The notes under the pieces: model-generated | The model's database searches: none | Told to the model about the DNA's origin: nothing | What the model saw: only the letters and a program-made list of their open reading frames with translations | Shown here: one piece after another, positions 9,253-18,385 of the stretch | Layout: every line of letters starts with the position of its first letter | How positions within the stretch are numbered: position 1 is the stretch's first letter | Program-made: the position numbers and the translations under genes | Origin: a bacterium | GTDB lineage: Bacteria > Planctomycetota > UBA1135 > UBA2386 | Reading direction: 5' to 3' | DNA: 64,000 nt | Assembly (NCBI GenBank): GCA_030432695.1 | Contig: JAUILN010000023.1 | Location: 46,065-110,064, forward strand

Positions 9253-10377
9253 AACAAGCTCCTCGGCCGCACCGCCGCCGCCGCACTCCTCGCCGCCACC
9301 TGCCTGACCGCGCAGGCCACCCAGAACCCGGTGTTCCGCGCCAACCGCACGTTCTACACCTCGATGTGGACCGCCAACCCGCCGGAGTACACCACCGCCG
9401 GGCAGAGCGTCGCCGCCGGCACCATGCACTGGCGCGTGTTCCCGGAGCGTGGCCTGGTGCGCGGCGAACCGCGCTCGATCACCGGCATCGGCTGCTGGTG
9501 GCAGCCGTCGGACGTCAGCGGCACCTTCCCGCAGAACATCGCGACGCCCGAGCTGCGCTTCTACGGCACCACCACCGATGCGCAGAACCTCGAGGTCCCC
9601 GACCTCGCGAACCCGATGCTCGCCTCGGTGGCGCCGATGACCATGCCGGTCAACTCCGGCAGCGCGTTCAACAGCCTGACGATCTCGCTGAGCAACCCGA
9701 TCGCGACCACTCGCAACGACCTTGCGCTGTGCGGGGTCTACCCGGCGAGCGCCAGCTCGACCACCGCCGGCTTCTTCGGCTTCCTGCCGTCGGCCGCCAA
9801 CCAGGCGCAGGGTCTCGCGCAGTCGTACTACGGCTTCGCCTACCCGAACGGCACGCTGACGCACTTCTCGCTCGGCGGCGCGCGCAGCTCGCTGTGGTTC
9901 TACGAGTCGCAGCCGACCATCAGCCTGCGCGGCAACTGGGCGCTGAGCGATAGCCACTTCGGCCAGGGCTACATCAACGGCGCTTGGGGCGACAGCTCCT
10001 ACTTCGCGCCGTTCGCCGACGCGAACTGGGCCGGCTGGACCGACAGCCGCAACCCCGCGGTCCTCGGCATCACCGTGTTCGCCGACGGCTTCGACGGCTA
10101 TCAGCCGGTGCTGCTGATGAACGCCGGTCCGCGCTTCCCCGCCAGCATCCCGATCCTCGGCATCACGCTGGAGCTCAACCCGGCGGACTCGACCCTCGGC
10201 ACGCTGGTGAACCTGGGCATGCCGATCAACAACGAACGCTTCGACGTCGACATCCCCATCATGACCGCGCCCGACCCCACCGCGATGGGCTTCTGGCTCG
10301 GCTTCGAGGCCCTGATCCTCGACCCGGTCACCCTGCAGTTCGTCGACAGCACCCAGGCCGTCTGGACCCAGTCCTGA
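9250..10377 (+). CDS. Secreted protein with lineage-type C-terminal domain
   Basis: A 375-residue exported protein of unknown function. The signal peptide is NKLLGRTAAAALLAATCLTAQA, likely cleaved after the final Ala. The mature part is rich in aromatic residues, Gly, Ser and Asn (GIGCWWQPSDVSGTFPQN), suggesting an extracellular beta-rich fold. The last 70 or so residues (from SIPILGITLEL to the end) resemble the C-termini of two other secreted proteins here (34350-35792 and 36949-37953). The start is TTG 9250 with a good Shine-Dalgarno. It converges with the dehydrogenase-like gene, leaving only 27 bases between them. Confidence 0.8.
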   Translation: MNKLLGRTAAAALLAATCLTAQATQNPVFRANRTFYTSMWTANPPEYTTAGQSVAAGTMHWRVFPERGLVRGEPRSITGIGCWWQPSDVSGTFPQNIATPELRFYGTTTDAQNLEVPDLANPMLASVAPMTMPVNSGSAFNSLTISLSNPIATTRNDLALCGVYPASASSTTAGFFGFLPSAANQAQGLAQSYYGFAYPNGTLTHFSLGGARSSLWFYESQPTISLRGNWALSDSHFGQGYINGAWGDSSYFAPFADANWAGWTDSRNPAVLGITVFADGFDGYQPVLLMNAGPRFPASIPILGITLELNPADSTLGTLVNLGMPINNERFDVDIPIMTAPDPTAMGFWLGFEALILDPVTLQFVDSTQAVWTQS

Positions 10378-10404
10378 CCCCAAGAAGGGCGGAAGGCGGT
10401 CCGT

Positions 10405-12342
10405 TCACCGTCGGGTCAGCGTGATCTCGTCGACGTTCGGCGCGACGCCGCCGGGCGCGACCAGGCGCAGGTCGATCTCGCCGGCTGGCAGCCGCAGCTC
10501 GGTGTCGACCTCGCCCCAGCTCTGCCAGTCGCCGGTCGACGTGCAGTCCAGCGGCCGACCCAGGCGCTGCTCGCCGTTCTGCACCACCAGCTGCCGCGTG
10601 CCGCCACCCAGCGCGTAGCGTACCTGCAGGCGATAGCGGCCGGCCTTCGCGACCGCCAGCTTCCAGGCCACGAACTCGTCGCCCGGTCCCTGGTAGTCGA
10701 CATAGCCGCTGCCGCGATGGCCCTGGTGCTGGTTGTGGACCTGCGCGCCGACGATCGCCTGCGCCGCCTCGACCTGCAGCGTCAGCGGTTCTCCGCCCAG
10801 CGCGATCGGCTCCGCGTCGTCCGGCTGCCACGCCGGCTCCGCAGGCTCGAACTGCGGCCGCTCCAGCGTGCCGTCGGGCAGCACCACCAGGTTGTAGGCG
10901 ATCAGTCCGTGGGTCAGCTTCAGCCCGTTCGCCGCCTTCAGCTCCGGCAGCGTCAGCTCGTAGACCCGCCCGCCGCGCAGCCCGCCGAGCTCGAGGAACA
11001 GCCCGCGCCGGTCGTCGTCGACCCGCACCGCCGCGACCGCCACCGCCTGCTCACCCATCCGGTCCGAGCCGTAGGGCCGGTGGTAGTTGAACCAGTAGCT
11101 CCGCAGCGCGACGTCGCCGGGCGCCGGCTCCGCACCCGCCGCCAGCGGATGGCTGAAGCGCAGCGCGAGGCCGTCTTCGCGGAGCTGCATCGACACCACC
11201 TCCATCGGCATCACCGCGGGGAAGGTGATCCGCCGGATGCCATTGCCGCCGGCCCAGCTCAGCGCGGTGTGACCGGTCCACAGCCGGCCCGCGGGATCGA
11301 AGGCCATCCGGTGCACGCCACCCGGCAGGTCCGGCGCATCGGCCGAGTCCAGGAACGTCACTGCCGCACCCTGCAGGAACCCACCGACCTCGTCGTGCAG
11401 GATCCGCAGGATCTTCGACGTGTTCATCTCGCCCACCAGCATCTGCCCCGCCAGCGCGCCGTAGCGCGGCTCGTCGGGGATCCAGCAGTGCTGGGTCGGC
11501 GAGTTGGCGACGATGCCTTGCGGGAACAGCACCGAGGCGCGGACCCGCAGCACATCGAGTTCTTCCAGCGGCAGGTTCAAGGGATCGCCGCGGTCCCAGC
11601 CCTCGGTCCAGATCAGGCTCGAGACGTGGCCGTGGAAGCCGCCCTTCTCGACCCGGAACAGCTTGCTGGTGCCGAGCCAGTCACCCTGGTTGTCGGACGC
11701 CCACAGGTTGCCGTCGGGTCCCCACGAGATCCCGTCGGGGGAACGGAAGCCCGAGGCGTAGGGCTCCATCGCGCCGGTCTCGGGGTCGATCGCGATCACC
11801 CAGCCGCGGTAGGGCACGCACGAGTACATCCGCCCCGGCCGACCCATCTGCCGGAACTCGCCGCGCACCTCGTCGCGGATGCCGGCACCGTTCGAGGCCA
11901 CGTTGAGGCCGACGTAGTAGCGGCCGTCGGGCCCGCGGGTCGGTCCGAACGCGAACTCGTGGTAGTTCCCCGACATCCCGAAGGCGTCGCACACCGTCTC
12001 GTAGCTGTCGGCCCGGCCGTCGCCGTCTTCGTCGCGGAGCCGGGTGAGCTCGGGCCGCTGCATGACCACCAGCGTGCGCTCGTCTTCGATCACCACGCCG
12101 AGCGGCTCGTGCAGGCCATCGGCGAACAGCGTCCACGACTCCTGCTTCGGGTCGTGGACGTAGACCTCGCCGCGGTGGAAGCACACCGCCACGCGTCCGT
12201 CGTCGAAGCACGCGATCCCACCGACCTGCGGGTCCAGGTGGGGCGGGGTCGAGATCGTGTCGACCTTGTAGCTCGCGTCGGGGGACTGGGCCGCGAGTGC
12301 GGCAGCCAAGAGGACCGGAGCGAACCGCGTCGAGAACTTCAT
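10405..12342 (-). CDS. Secreted glucose/sorbosone dehydrogenase-like beta-propeller with C-terminal carbohydrate-binding-like domain
   Basis: A 645-residue exported protein (signal MKFSTRFAPVLLAAALAAQS). Residues about 20-380 form a propeller of the kind found in planctomycete membrane-bound dehydrogenases: GIACFDDGRVAVCFHRGEVY, LTRLRDEDGDGRADSYETV, FGPTRGPDGRYYVGLN and PDGISWGPDGNLWASDNQGD. A middle region with IRRITFPAV and YWFNYHRPYGSDRMG follows, and the C-terminal 130 residues look like a carbohydrate-binding beta-sandwich (YVDYQGPGDEFVAWKLAVAK, YRLQVRYALGG). The cofactor is not evident. ATG 12342 is preceded by GGAGGTGG. It overlaps the upstream cupredoxin gene by ATGA, so the two are translationally coupled. 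Confidence 0.82.
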   Translation of the reverse strand: MKFSTRFAPVLLAAALAAQSPDASYKVDTISTPPHLDPQVGGIACFDDGRVAVCFHRGEVYVHDPKQESWTLFADGLHEPLGVVIEDERTLVVMQRPELTRLRDEDGDGRADSYETVCDAFGMSGNYHEFAFGPTRGPDGRYYVGLNVASNGAGIRDEVRGEFRQMGRPGRMYSCVPYRGWVIAIDPETGAMEPYASGFRSPDGISWGPDGNLWASDNQGDWLGTSKLFRVEKGGFHGHVSSLIWTEGWDRGDPLNLPLEELDVLRVRASVLFPQGIVANSPTQHCWIPDEPRYGALAGQMLVGEMNTSKILRILHDEVGGFLQGAAVTFLDSADAPDLPGGVHRMAFDPAGRLWTGHTALSWAGGNGIRRITFPAVMPMEVVSMQLREDGLALRFSHPLAAGAEPAPGDVALRSYWFNYHRPYGSDRMGEQAVAVAAVRVDDDRRGLFLELGGLRGGRVYELTLPELKAANGLKLTHGLIAYNLVVLPDGTLERPQFEPAEPAWQPDDAEPIALGGEPLTLQVEAAQAIVGAQVHNQHQGHRGSGYVDYQGPGDEFVAWKLAVAKAGRYRLQVRYALGGGTRQLVVQNGEQRLGRPLDCTSTGDWQSWGEVDTELRLPAGEIDLRLVAPGGVAPNVDEITLTRR

Positions 12343-13481
12343 CGGACCACCTCCACCGCGAACTCCCTGGCCTGCTCGGCGGTGAGCGAAGCCTTGCCGA
12401 GCGCCAGCGGGACGCCGACCCCGCGCACCGCGCCCGAACCTTCTCCAGCGAAGTCGAGCTGCACTCGCACGTTCTCCGGCAGGCCATCGATCTGGAACCG
12501 CCGTCGCAGGCCGTTGCCCGCATCCATCGCTTCGAGCCGCTCCCGCACCGTCACCTCGCCGAGCTCGTAGCGGAACTCGGGATGCCCGTCGGCGGTGAGC
12601 CGGTAGCCGCGGAACCGCGGATGAGGCTGTTCGCCGACTCCGGTGAGCGCCAGCGGGAAGCCGCTCTCGACCCAGAACCGCTCGCCCTGGATCGTCGCGA
12701 GACCATTGCCATTGCCCTTCCACACCGGCCACGGATCGACGAAGCCGCCGTGCCAGGCATAGCGCAGTCGGCAGGTGCCGGCATCCCAGCAGACCGACAC
12801 GTCGGCGGGCAACGCCACCGCGATCGCCGCGGGCGAGGCGTCGGGCATGAAGATGCGATACAGCAAGGGCCGCCGGTTGGTGCCCCAGGCATGGAAGCGT
12901 CGCGCGCCGGTCGTTTCGCCCTGCGCGCCGTGGCCCGCATGGCCGCCGCCGGCGTGTTCCCCACCACCCACGTCGCCACTCTGCCACAGCGGCGAGACGT
13001 GCGGGTCGTCGGCCAGCCTCGCCGGCATCTCGGTGCCGACGTAGACCGCGCCGAACATCACGAAGCCGTGGCCGGGGAAGGTGCAGACGTAGGGCAAGAC
13101 GCAGGGCGTCTCCGGCGCCGTGAAGCGCAGCGTCGCCGACTCGCCGGGGTCGAGCACGCCGATCGAGGCGAGCACGTCGGGGGTGTCGGGCACGTAGCCG
13201 AGGTCGGGTCCCTTGGCGCCGAGGCCGAGCGCGGCGGTCACCACCGCGAGCCGCTGGCCGGGCTTGGTGACGATCAGGTTGTGCGCCATCTCGTCGCCGT
13301 TGGCGAAGCGGATCGCGACCTTCGCACCGGGGTCGACCGCGAAGCGCGGCTTGTCGTACTGCAGGCCGGGCAGCACGCCGAGTTCGACGGTCACGTCGAC
13401 TGCGGCATCGGGCGCGGCGTCCTGCGCTGGCAGAGAGAGGGCGAGGCCGCCGAGCACGGCCACGAGTGGGAGGGATCGCAT
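12339..13481 (-). CDS. Secreted azurin/plastocyanin-like blue-copper protein
   Basis: A 380-residue exported protein (signal MRSLPLVAVLGGLALSLPAQ). Residues about 25-165 form a cupredoxin. The type-1 copper ligands are visible as His in EMAHNLIV, Cys and His in YVCTFPGH, and Met in GFVMFGAVY. A His/Gly-rich linker (GGGEHAGGGHAGHG) follows, then a second domain of about 200 residues whose GTCRLRYAWHGGFVDPWPVW resembles domains of secreted PVC redox proteins. It is coupled by ATGA to the dehydrogenase-like gene, which suggests electrons pass from that enzyme to this copper protein outside the cytoplasm. That role is inferred. Confidence 0.85.
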   Translation of the reverse strand: MRSLPLVAVLGGLALSLPAQDAAPDAAVDVTVELGVLPGLQYDKPRFAVDPGAKVAIRFANGDEMAHNLIVTKPGQRLAVVTAALGLGAKGPDLGYVPDTPDVLASIGVLDPGESATLRFTAPETPCVLPYVCTFPGHGFVMFGAVYVGTEMPARLADDPHVSPLWQSGDVGGGEHAGGGHAGHGAQGETTGARRFHAWGTNRRPLLYRIFMPDASPAAIAVALPADVSVCWDAGTCRLRYAWHGGFVDPWPVWKGNGNGLATIQGERFWVESGFPLALTGVGEQPHPRFRGYRLTADGHPEFRYELGEVTVRERLEAMDAGNGLRRRFQIDGLPENVRVQLDFAGEGSGAVRGVGVPLALGKASLTAEQAREFAVEVVR

Positions 13482-13524
13482 GGGCGCGGCAGAGGATCCA
13501 CGCGATCGCTCCCGAGGGGAAGCG

Positions 13525-15387
13525 TCAGACCGTGCGGCGCAGCGATCGGGCCGGCAGCAGGCGGACCGCGAGGTCGTGATCGAGCGGCGTCGCTTCGCCG
13601 TAGGCCCACGCCGCGAGCAGTTCCGCGGCCAACGGCGCGGTGACGCTGCCGCGCGAGCCGTGGCCCACCGTGACCCAGATTCCCGGCAGGAAGCGTGGTG
13701 GCAGCGGCCGGCTGGCCGGTGCGCGCAACGGCGCAGGATGCGCGGGGTCGGGCAGCGGGCCGACGCGCGGCACGCGGTCCGGGGTGGTGGTGCGCAGGCC
13801 GGTCTCGGCGGCGAGGACCACCGCGCCGCGCGGCACCCCGGGGCGCGCGAGGTTGTCGCGGTCGTCGGCGGAGCGGGGTGCAAGGTCGAGGTCGGTGGTG
13901 TCGTAGGTCGAGCCGGTGACGAAGCGGTCGTCGCCCAGGGGAGCGACGTAGCCGGTGCCGCAGACCACGTGCTCGGCCGGTCGTTCCGCTTCGGACTGCG
14001 CGAGCGTCGCCTGGCCGCGGGTGGCCTTCAGGCTGAGGGTGCCGAGTCCGAGCCGGGCCTCGGGATCGAGGGTGGGGGTGTCCGGTCCGCAGGCGAGGAT
14101 CGTGAACGCATCCGCAGTGCGCGCTTCGAGGAACTTCGACTCCTGTCGGAACGCGATCCGCGGATGGTCGAGCAGGCGGGCACAGAGCGCCCGCGGCCGC
14201 AGCACGCCCGAGGTCGGCAGCCACAGCGCGCGCTCGTTCTCGAGCCAGCGCGCGTCCTCGTCGGGCAGACCGGCGGCGGCGAGGCGCGCGCGGAGCAGCG
14301 CTTCCTGGGCGTCGTCGGCGGCGGGATGCAGGACCCCGCAGGTCTGCCAGGTCTCACGCTGCGGATCGACGGCCACCAGCAGGTCGAGCAGCACCCGGTG
14401 CGCGCGCGCGACGATCCGCGCGTCGGGAGCATCGTGCCCGCCGAGTCGCGGTTGGAACACCAACGCGGTCTGCCCCGACGCGCCACCCGCGACGCCGGCC
14501 GGATCGAAGACCGTCACCCAGGCGCCGCGTTCGGCGAAGGCGCGTGCGGCCCAGCTGCCGGCGAGCCCGGCGCCGAACACCGTGACGTGCGCCGGGTGCG
14601 CCGATGGCGGGACCTGTTCCCAGGCTGGCGCGAGCCGATCCGTCGCGGCGCCGAACGTGCCGGTCAGCATCTCGCGCTTCCGCCCGTAGCCCGGCCGACG
14701 CTGCAACGTAGCACCCGCGGCCTGGAGCCCGCGCCGTACCGCGCCCGCCACGCTGAAGGTCGCGAAGCTGCTGCCCGGCGCGGCGTGTGCTGCGACCTCG
14801 GCGAGCAGCTCGGGTGACCAGAGCCCGGGGTTCTTGGAAGGCGCGAAGCCGTCGAGGCAGAAGGCGTCGGCGGTGAACGGGTGGGCGCGGAGCCGGTCGA
14901 GACCGTCGCCGACCAGCACGCACAGCGTGATGCGTCCGTCGTCGAACGAGCGGCGCAGCACGTCGCCGGGGTGCAAGGTGCGTGCGGGCCAGGCGGCGCA
15001 GAGTTGCTCGCTCAGGTGCGCGACGGGACGCCACGCGGCGAGGGCCCGCCGCAAGGTGTCGGGATCGAGCGGGTGCGCCTCCACGGAGATCCAGGTGAGC
15101 CGCGCGTCGACCGGCGCGTGGTCGCGGAACGCCTGCCACGCGGCCAGGAAGTTCAGCCCGGTGCCGAAGCCGGTCTCGCCGACCGTGAACACCGCACCCT
15201 GCGCCAGCTCGGCGAAGCGCTGCGGCAGGTCGTTGCCGTCGACGAACACGTGGCGGGTCTCGGCCAGGCCGTGGGGCGGCGGCTGCTGGTAGAGGTCGCC
15301 GAAGCGCGGGGCGACCAGCGCGCCGCGTGCGTCGAAGTGCGGCGCTTCGGAAGGGCCCTTCACCCGATCGCCCGATCGAGCATCCAC
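13525..15387 (-). CDS. mnmC: Bifunctional tRNA 5-methylaminomethyl-2-thiouridine biosynthesis protein MnmC
   Basis: The 620-residue product has both MnmC halves. The N-terminal methyltransferase has FTVGETGFGTGLNFLAAW and FCLDGFAPSKNPGLWSPELL. The C-terminal FAD-dependent oxidase has VTVFGAGLAGSWAARAFAERG, GGASGQTALVFQPRLGG and a terminal IWVTVGHGSRGSVTAPL. MnmC converts cmnm5s2U to nm5s2U and then to mnm5s2U at the tRNA wobble position. The start is either ATG 15387, overlapping the small upstream gene by 28 bases, or GTG 15363, which overlaps that gene's TGA as GTGA. The length fits the family either way. Confidence 0.93.
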   Translation of the reverse strand: MDARSGDRVKGPSEAPHFDARGALVAPRFGDLYQQPPPHGLAETRHVFVDGNDLPQRFAELAQGAVFTVGETGFGTGLNFLAAWQAFRDHAPVDARLTWISVEAHPLDPDTLRRALAAWRPVAHLSEQLCAAWPARTLHPGDVLRRSFDDGRITLCVLVGDGLDRLRAHPFTADAFCLDGFAPSKNPGLWSPELLAEVAAHAAPGSSFATFSVAGAVRRGLQAAGATLQRRPGYGRKREMLTGTFGAATDRLAPAWEQVPPSAHPAHVTVFGAGLAGSWAARAFAERGAWVTVFDPAGVAGGASGQTALVFQPRLGGHDAPDARIVARAHRVLLDLLVAVDPQRETWQTCGVLHPAADDAQEALLRARLAAAGLPDEDARWLENERALWLPTSGVLRPRALCARLLDHPRIAFRQESKFLEARTADAFTILACGPDTPTLDPEARLGLGTLSLKATRGQATLAQSEAERPAEHVVCGTGYVAPLGDDRFVTGSTYDTTDLDLAPRSADDRDNLARPGVPRGAVVLAAETGLRTTTPDRVPRVGPLPDPAHPAPLRAPASRPLPPRFLPGIWVTVGHGSRGSVTAPLAAELLAAWAYGEATPLDHDLAVRLLPARSLRRTV

Positions 15388-15554
15388 AGGCCTACTGCGC
15401 CGAGGATCCCCACGACCGCGAGCCCGGTGTCCATCGCGTCGCCGCGGAAGCCGCGCAGCGCGATCACGCCGAACACCACCGCGATGATCGCCACGGGGTA
15501 CTTCCAGTTGCCGCCGCCCTGCGAGGGCCTGGATTGGTCAGAGGAGTCGTCCAT
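15360..15554 (-). CDS. Small two-helix membrane protein
   Basis: A 64-residue protein with a polar N-terminus (MDDSSDQSRPSQGGG) and two hydrophobic segments, about residues 18-34 (KYPVAIIAVVFGVIALR) and 42-59 (TGLAVVGILGAVGLWML). I do not recognise the family. It sits between the M14 carboxypeptidase gene and mnmC on the same strand, 22 bases after the former's start region and overlapping mnmC, so it may be co-transcribed with mnmC. Its amino-acid composition and tight packing support a real gene, but it has no assigned function. Confidence 0.65.
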   Translation of the reverse strand: MDDSSDQSRPSQGGGNWKYPVAIIAVVFGVIALRGFRGDAMDTGLAVVGILGAVGLWMLDRAIG

Positions 15555-15576
15555 CGTGTTCCTGCTCCGGTCTCGG

Positions 15577-18321
15577 TCAGAACGCCGCGCCGAGCAACAC
15601 CGCGTTGAGCAGCAGCAGGTCGGTGCCCTCCACCATGCCGCGGGTGGTCGGATCCTCGGCGAACGCGACCACGTGGCCGTCGCCGTGCGGCTGGTGGACC
15701 AGAAAGGCCTTCTTCGCGAGCTGGTCGAGCTTGTCCTCCCAGGCGAAGCCGGCGCGGAGCAGCGCGTCGCGCGCCGCGTAGATGCCGACGTTGCGGCCGG
15801 CGTCGAGCTTCACCGGGGTGTAGATCGCGCGGTCGCGGCCGATCACGTCGATGGCCGTGCCGAGGCCGAAGGCCAGCCAGTGCTCGGGGTCGAGGTCGAC
15901 GCGGAGGATCGCGCCAGGGGTGCGGGCGGGGGATTCCTCGTCGGGGAGGATGGCCTGGTCGTAGTCGAAGGCGGGCTTCGCGGGTTCCTCTGCGGTCTCG
16001 GCCGCGTCGTCACCCTCGGACTTCTGCTCCGGCTTGTCCTTCTCCTTGTCCTCGTCCTTGTCCTTCTCGGCCCGCTCGCGGTCCTCGCCGCGCGTCGCCA
16101 GCAGCCCGACGCCGTCGCCGGTCAACCAGCTCGTCGCACCGCCACCCAGCGTCACCAGCGTGCCGCCGGCGCGGATCCAGGCCTTCAGCGCTTCGGCGCC
16201 GCGGCCGCCGAACTCGTCGCCGTAGTCGCCGCCGTCGGGCAGGACGATCACGTCGAAGTCGGTGAGGTCGGCGCGTGCCAGCCGGCCGGCGCGGACCTCG
16301 ACCACCGGCACCCCGAAGCGCTCCTCGAGCACATGCCGCACCGCACCCGCGCCGTAGGAAGACGTCGGCTCGTTCCAGGCCAGCGCCACCTTCGGCGGCT
16401 TCACGTAGTGCACCTCGTTGCTGCCGAAGTGCACGCCTTCGTCGACCCACGACGAGTCGACCGGCAGGCAGTCGAGGCCGAGCGCGGCATCGAGCGCGCG
16501 GACCAGGGCGTGGACCTCGGGGCCGTTGTCGGCGGTCTTCACCAGGAGCGAGCCCGGCGCGAACTTGCGGTCGCCGATGCGGAAGGCCTTGCCGGCGCAG
16601 TGGACGCGGGCCTTCGTGCGCAGCAGCGTGGCCAGCAGGATCGCAGTGCCGTTCGAGCCGGCCGGCACCACCCAGGCGACGGTCGGGGTCGGGCCCTCGG
16701 CGTGCTGCCCGGGATCGATGGCGAGTGGCGCGAGGTCGTCGACCACGAGGCGGGTCAGCGCGCCGTCGGTCGGGCTCGCGGTCTCCCAGGCTGCCACGCC
16801 CTGCAGGAGCGGCAAGGACCACGCGGTCACGTCGTAGATCTCCGGCGACTCGCGGCGCGCGTGGCGGCGCAACTGCTCGGCGACGAACTCCGGATCCATG
16901 TCCTGGTGACGGCTCAGGAGCGCGGTCGCGAGCAGGCCCGCCGGCTGGTCGGTGCGCACCACGTAGGCGCCGGCCGGCAGGGTGCGCTCCGCGGCGCTCG
17001 CCGGATCTTCGCCATGATCGCGGACGCCCGCGCGCGTCACCGCGGCGTCGAGGCGGTCGACCTCGAGCCCCTGGAAGGCCAGCCGTCGCGCCAGTCGGTC
17101 GGTGCGCCAACGGTCGGGGCTCGGCAGCAGCACGAACTCGCGCGTCGGGCCGTCGAGTCCGCGTTGGATCGCGCCGCGGCGGTGGCCGAGGAAGCGCTGC
17201 AGCGCGGCCTCCCGGTTCCACGCGGTGGTCTCGCAGGTCGCCAGCGACGCGACGAAGTGGCGCAGCACCGACTCCGGGAAGGTGCGGACCGTGTCGTCCT
17301 CGCGCTCGACCACCAGCCCGCGGATCGAAGCTTCCTCATAGGTCGCGCTGATCGCGCCGTGCAGGCCCGGCCAGGTGTCGCCATAGCCGGGATAGAAGGC
17401 GTCGAACGACTCGCGGGTGAAGTAGTCGAAGCCGTGGCGGTCGAACCACGCCGCATTGTTGCGGCCGTACTGCTCCTGCCAGGCGTGCCACTCGGCGGGC
17501 AATGCCGGGTTCCAGGGCTTCGCGGGCGGCGGGAAGTAGTAGCTCGAGTTCGAGCCCATCTCGTGCAGGTCGACGAACGACACCGGCCACCAGGTCCGGA
17601 AGTTCTTGATCCGGCCGAGGGTCTCCGGCTGGGTGCAGGCGAACCAGTCGCGGTTCAGGTCGAACAGCGCGTGGTTGGTGCGGCCGCCGGGCCAGGGTTC
17701 GTCGCGCTCGGCGGCGGCGGGGGAGCCGTCGGTGAAGCGGCCACGGGTCGAGCGGGCGTGGTGGACGAAGCGCGCCCGGCCGTCGGGGTTCTGCAGCGGG
17801 TCGATCACCACCAGGGTCTCGGCGAGGATCTTGTCGACCAGCTCGTCGCCGTCGGCGGAGCACAGGTGCCAGGCCAGCAGCAGCGCTGCGTCGGTGCAGG
17901 AGATCTCGTTGCCGTGCACGGAGTTGGCCAGCCAGGTCGTCGCCGGCAGCTCGGCGCAGAGCCGCGCGAGCTCGGCGTCGTCGGCGCCGCGCGGATCGGC
18001 GAGCTTCGCCATGCCAGCGCGGATCGCCTCCAGGTCGGCGAGGTGCTCGGGCGTGCCGACCACCAGATACTGCAGCGGCCGTCCCTCGTGGCTCTGGCCG
18101 TAGCGGAACAGCGTGGCGCGGTCGGACGCGGCGGCGAGGGCGCGGAGGTAGAAGGTGCTCTCCTCCGGCGAGACGATGCGCGCGCCGACCTCGTGGCCGA
18201 GGACGGAGCGGATGGTCGGCACGTCGGCCAGGCGGCGCGGCGCGTCGAGGACCTCGATCTGTGCCGGGAGGGTGGCAGGGAGGAGGAACAGGGCGAGTGC
18301 GCGGGCGCGCCGGGGCAGCAT
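15577..18321 (-). CDS. Secreted M14-family zinc carboxypeptidase with C-terminal glutamine-amidotransferase-like domain
   Basis: A 914-residue exported peptidase (signal MLPRRARALALFLLPATLPAQ). The zinc site is visible as HGNE in NSVHGNEISCTDAALLLAW with the later His in VDLHEMG. The substrate arginine region is DPLQNPDGRARF and the likely catalytic Glu is in ISATYEEASIRG. The C-terminal half (about 560-760) contains a Rossmann-like segment, TDFDVIVLPDGGDYGDEFGG and AWIRAGGTLVTLGGGATSWL, as in M14 proteins with a class-I amidotransferase-like tail. That is interrupted by a highly charged Lys/Glu/Asp-rich insert (RAEKDKDEDKEKDKPEQKSE) near residue 750. It probably degrades extracellular peptides. 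Confidence 0.88.
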   Translation of the reverse strand: MLPRRARALALFLLPATLPAQIEVLDAPRRLADVPTIRSVLGHEVGARIVSPEESTFYLRALAAASDRATLFRYGQSHEGRPLQYLVVGTPEHLADLEAIRAGMAKLADPRGADDAELARLCAELPATTWLANSVHGNEISCTDAALLLAWHLCSADGDELVDKILAETLVVIDPLQNPDGRARFVHHARSTRGRFTDGSPAAAERDEPWPGGRTNHALFDLNRDWFACTQPETLGRIKNFRTWWPVSFVDLHEMGSNSSYYFPPPAKPWNPALPAEWHAWQEQYGRNNAAWFDRHGFDYFTRESFDAFYPGYGDTWPGLHGAISATYEEASIRGLVVEREDDTVRTFPESVLRHFVASLATCETTAWNREAALQRFLGHRRGAIQRGLDGPTREFVLLPSPDRWRTDRLARRLAFQGLEVDRLDAAVTRAGVRDHGEDPASAAERTLPAGAYVVRTDQPAGLLATALLSRHQDMDPEFVAEQLRRHARRESPEIYDVTAWSLPLLQGVAAWETASPTDGALTRLVVDDLAPLAIDPGQHAEGPTPTVAWVVPAGSNGTAILLATLLRTKARVHCAGKAFRIGDRKFAPGSLLVKTADNGPEVHALVRALDAALGLDCLPVDSSWVDEGVHFGSNEVHYVKPPKVALAWNEPTSSYGAGAVRHVLEERFGVPVVEVRAGRLARADLTDFDVIVLPDGGDYGDEFGGRGAEALKAWIRAGGTLVTLGGGATSWLTGDGVGLLATRGEDRERAEKDKDEDKEKDKPEQKSEGDDAAETAEEPAKPAFDYDQAILPDEESPARTPGAILRVDLDPEHWLAFGLGTAIDVIGRDRAIYTPVKLDAGRNVGIYAARDALLRAGFAWEDKLDQLAKKAFLVHQPHGDGHVVAFAEDPTTRGMVEGTDLLLLNAVLLGAAF

Positions 18322-18385
18322 GGCGGGAACGTACGAGGGTGCCGGTTTCGATACCAGGGAACGGGGATGAGCCAGGATCCCGCCG

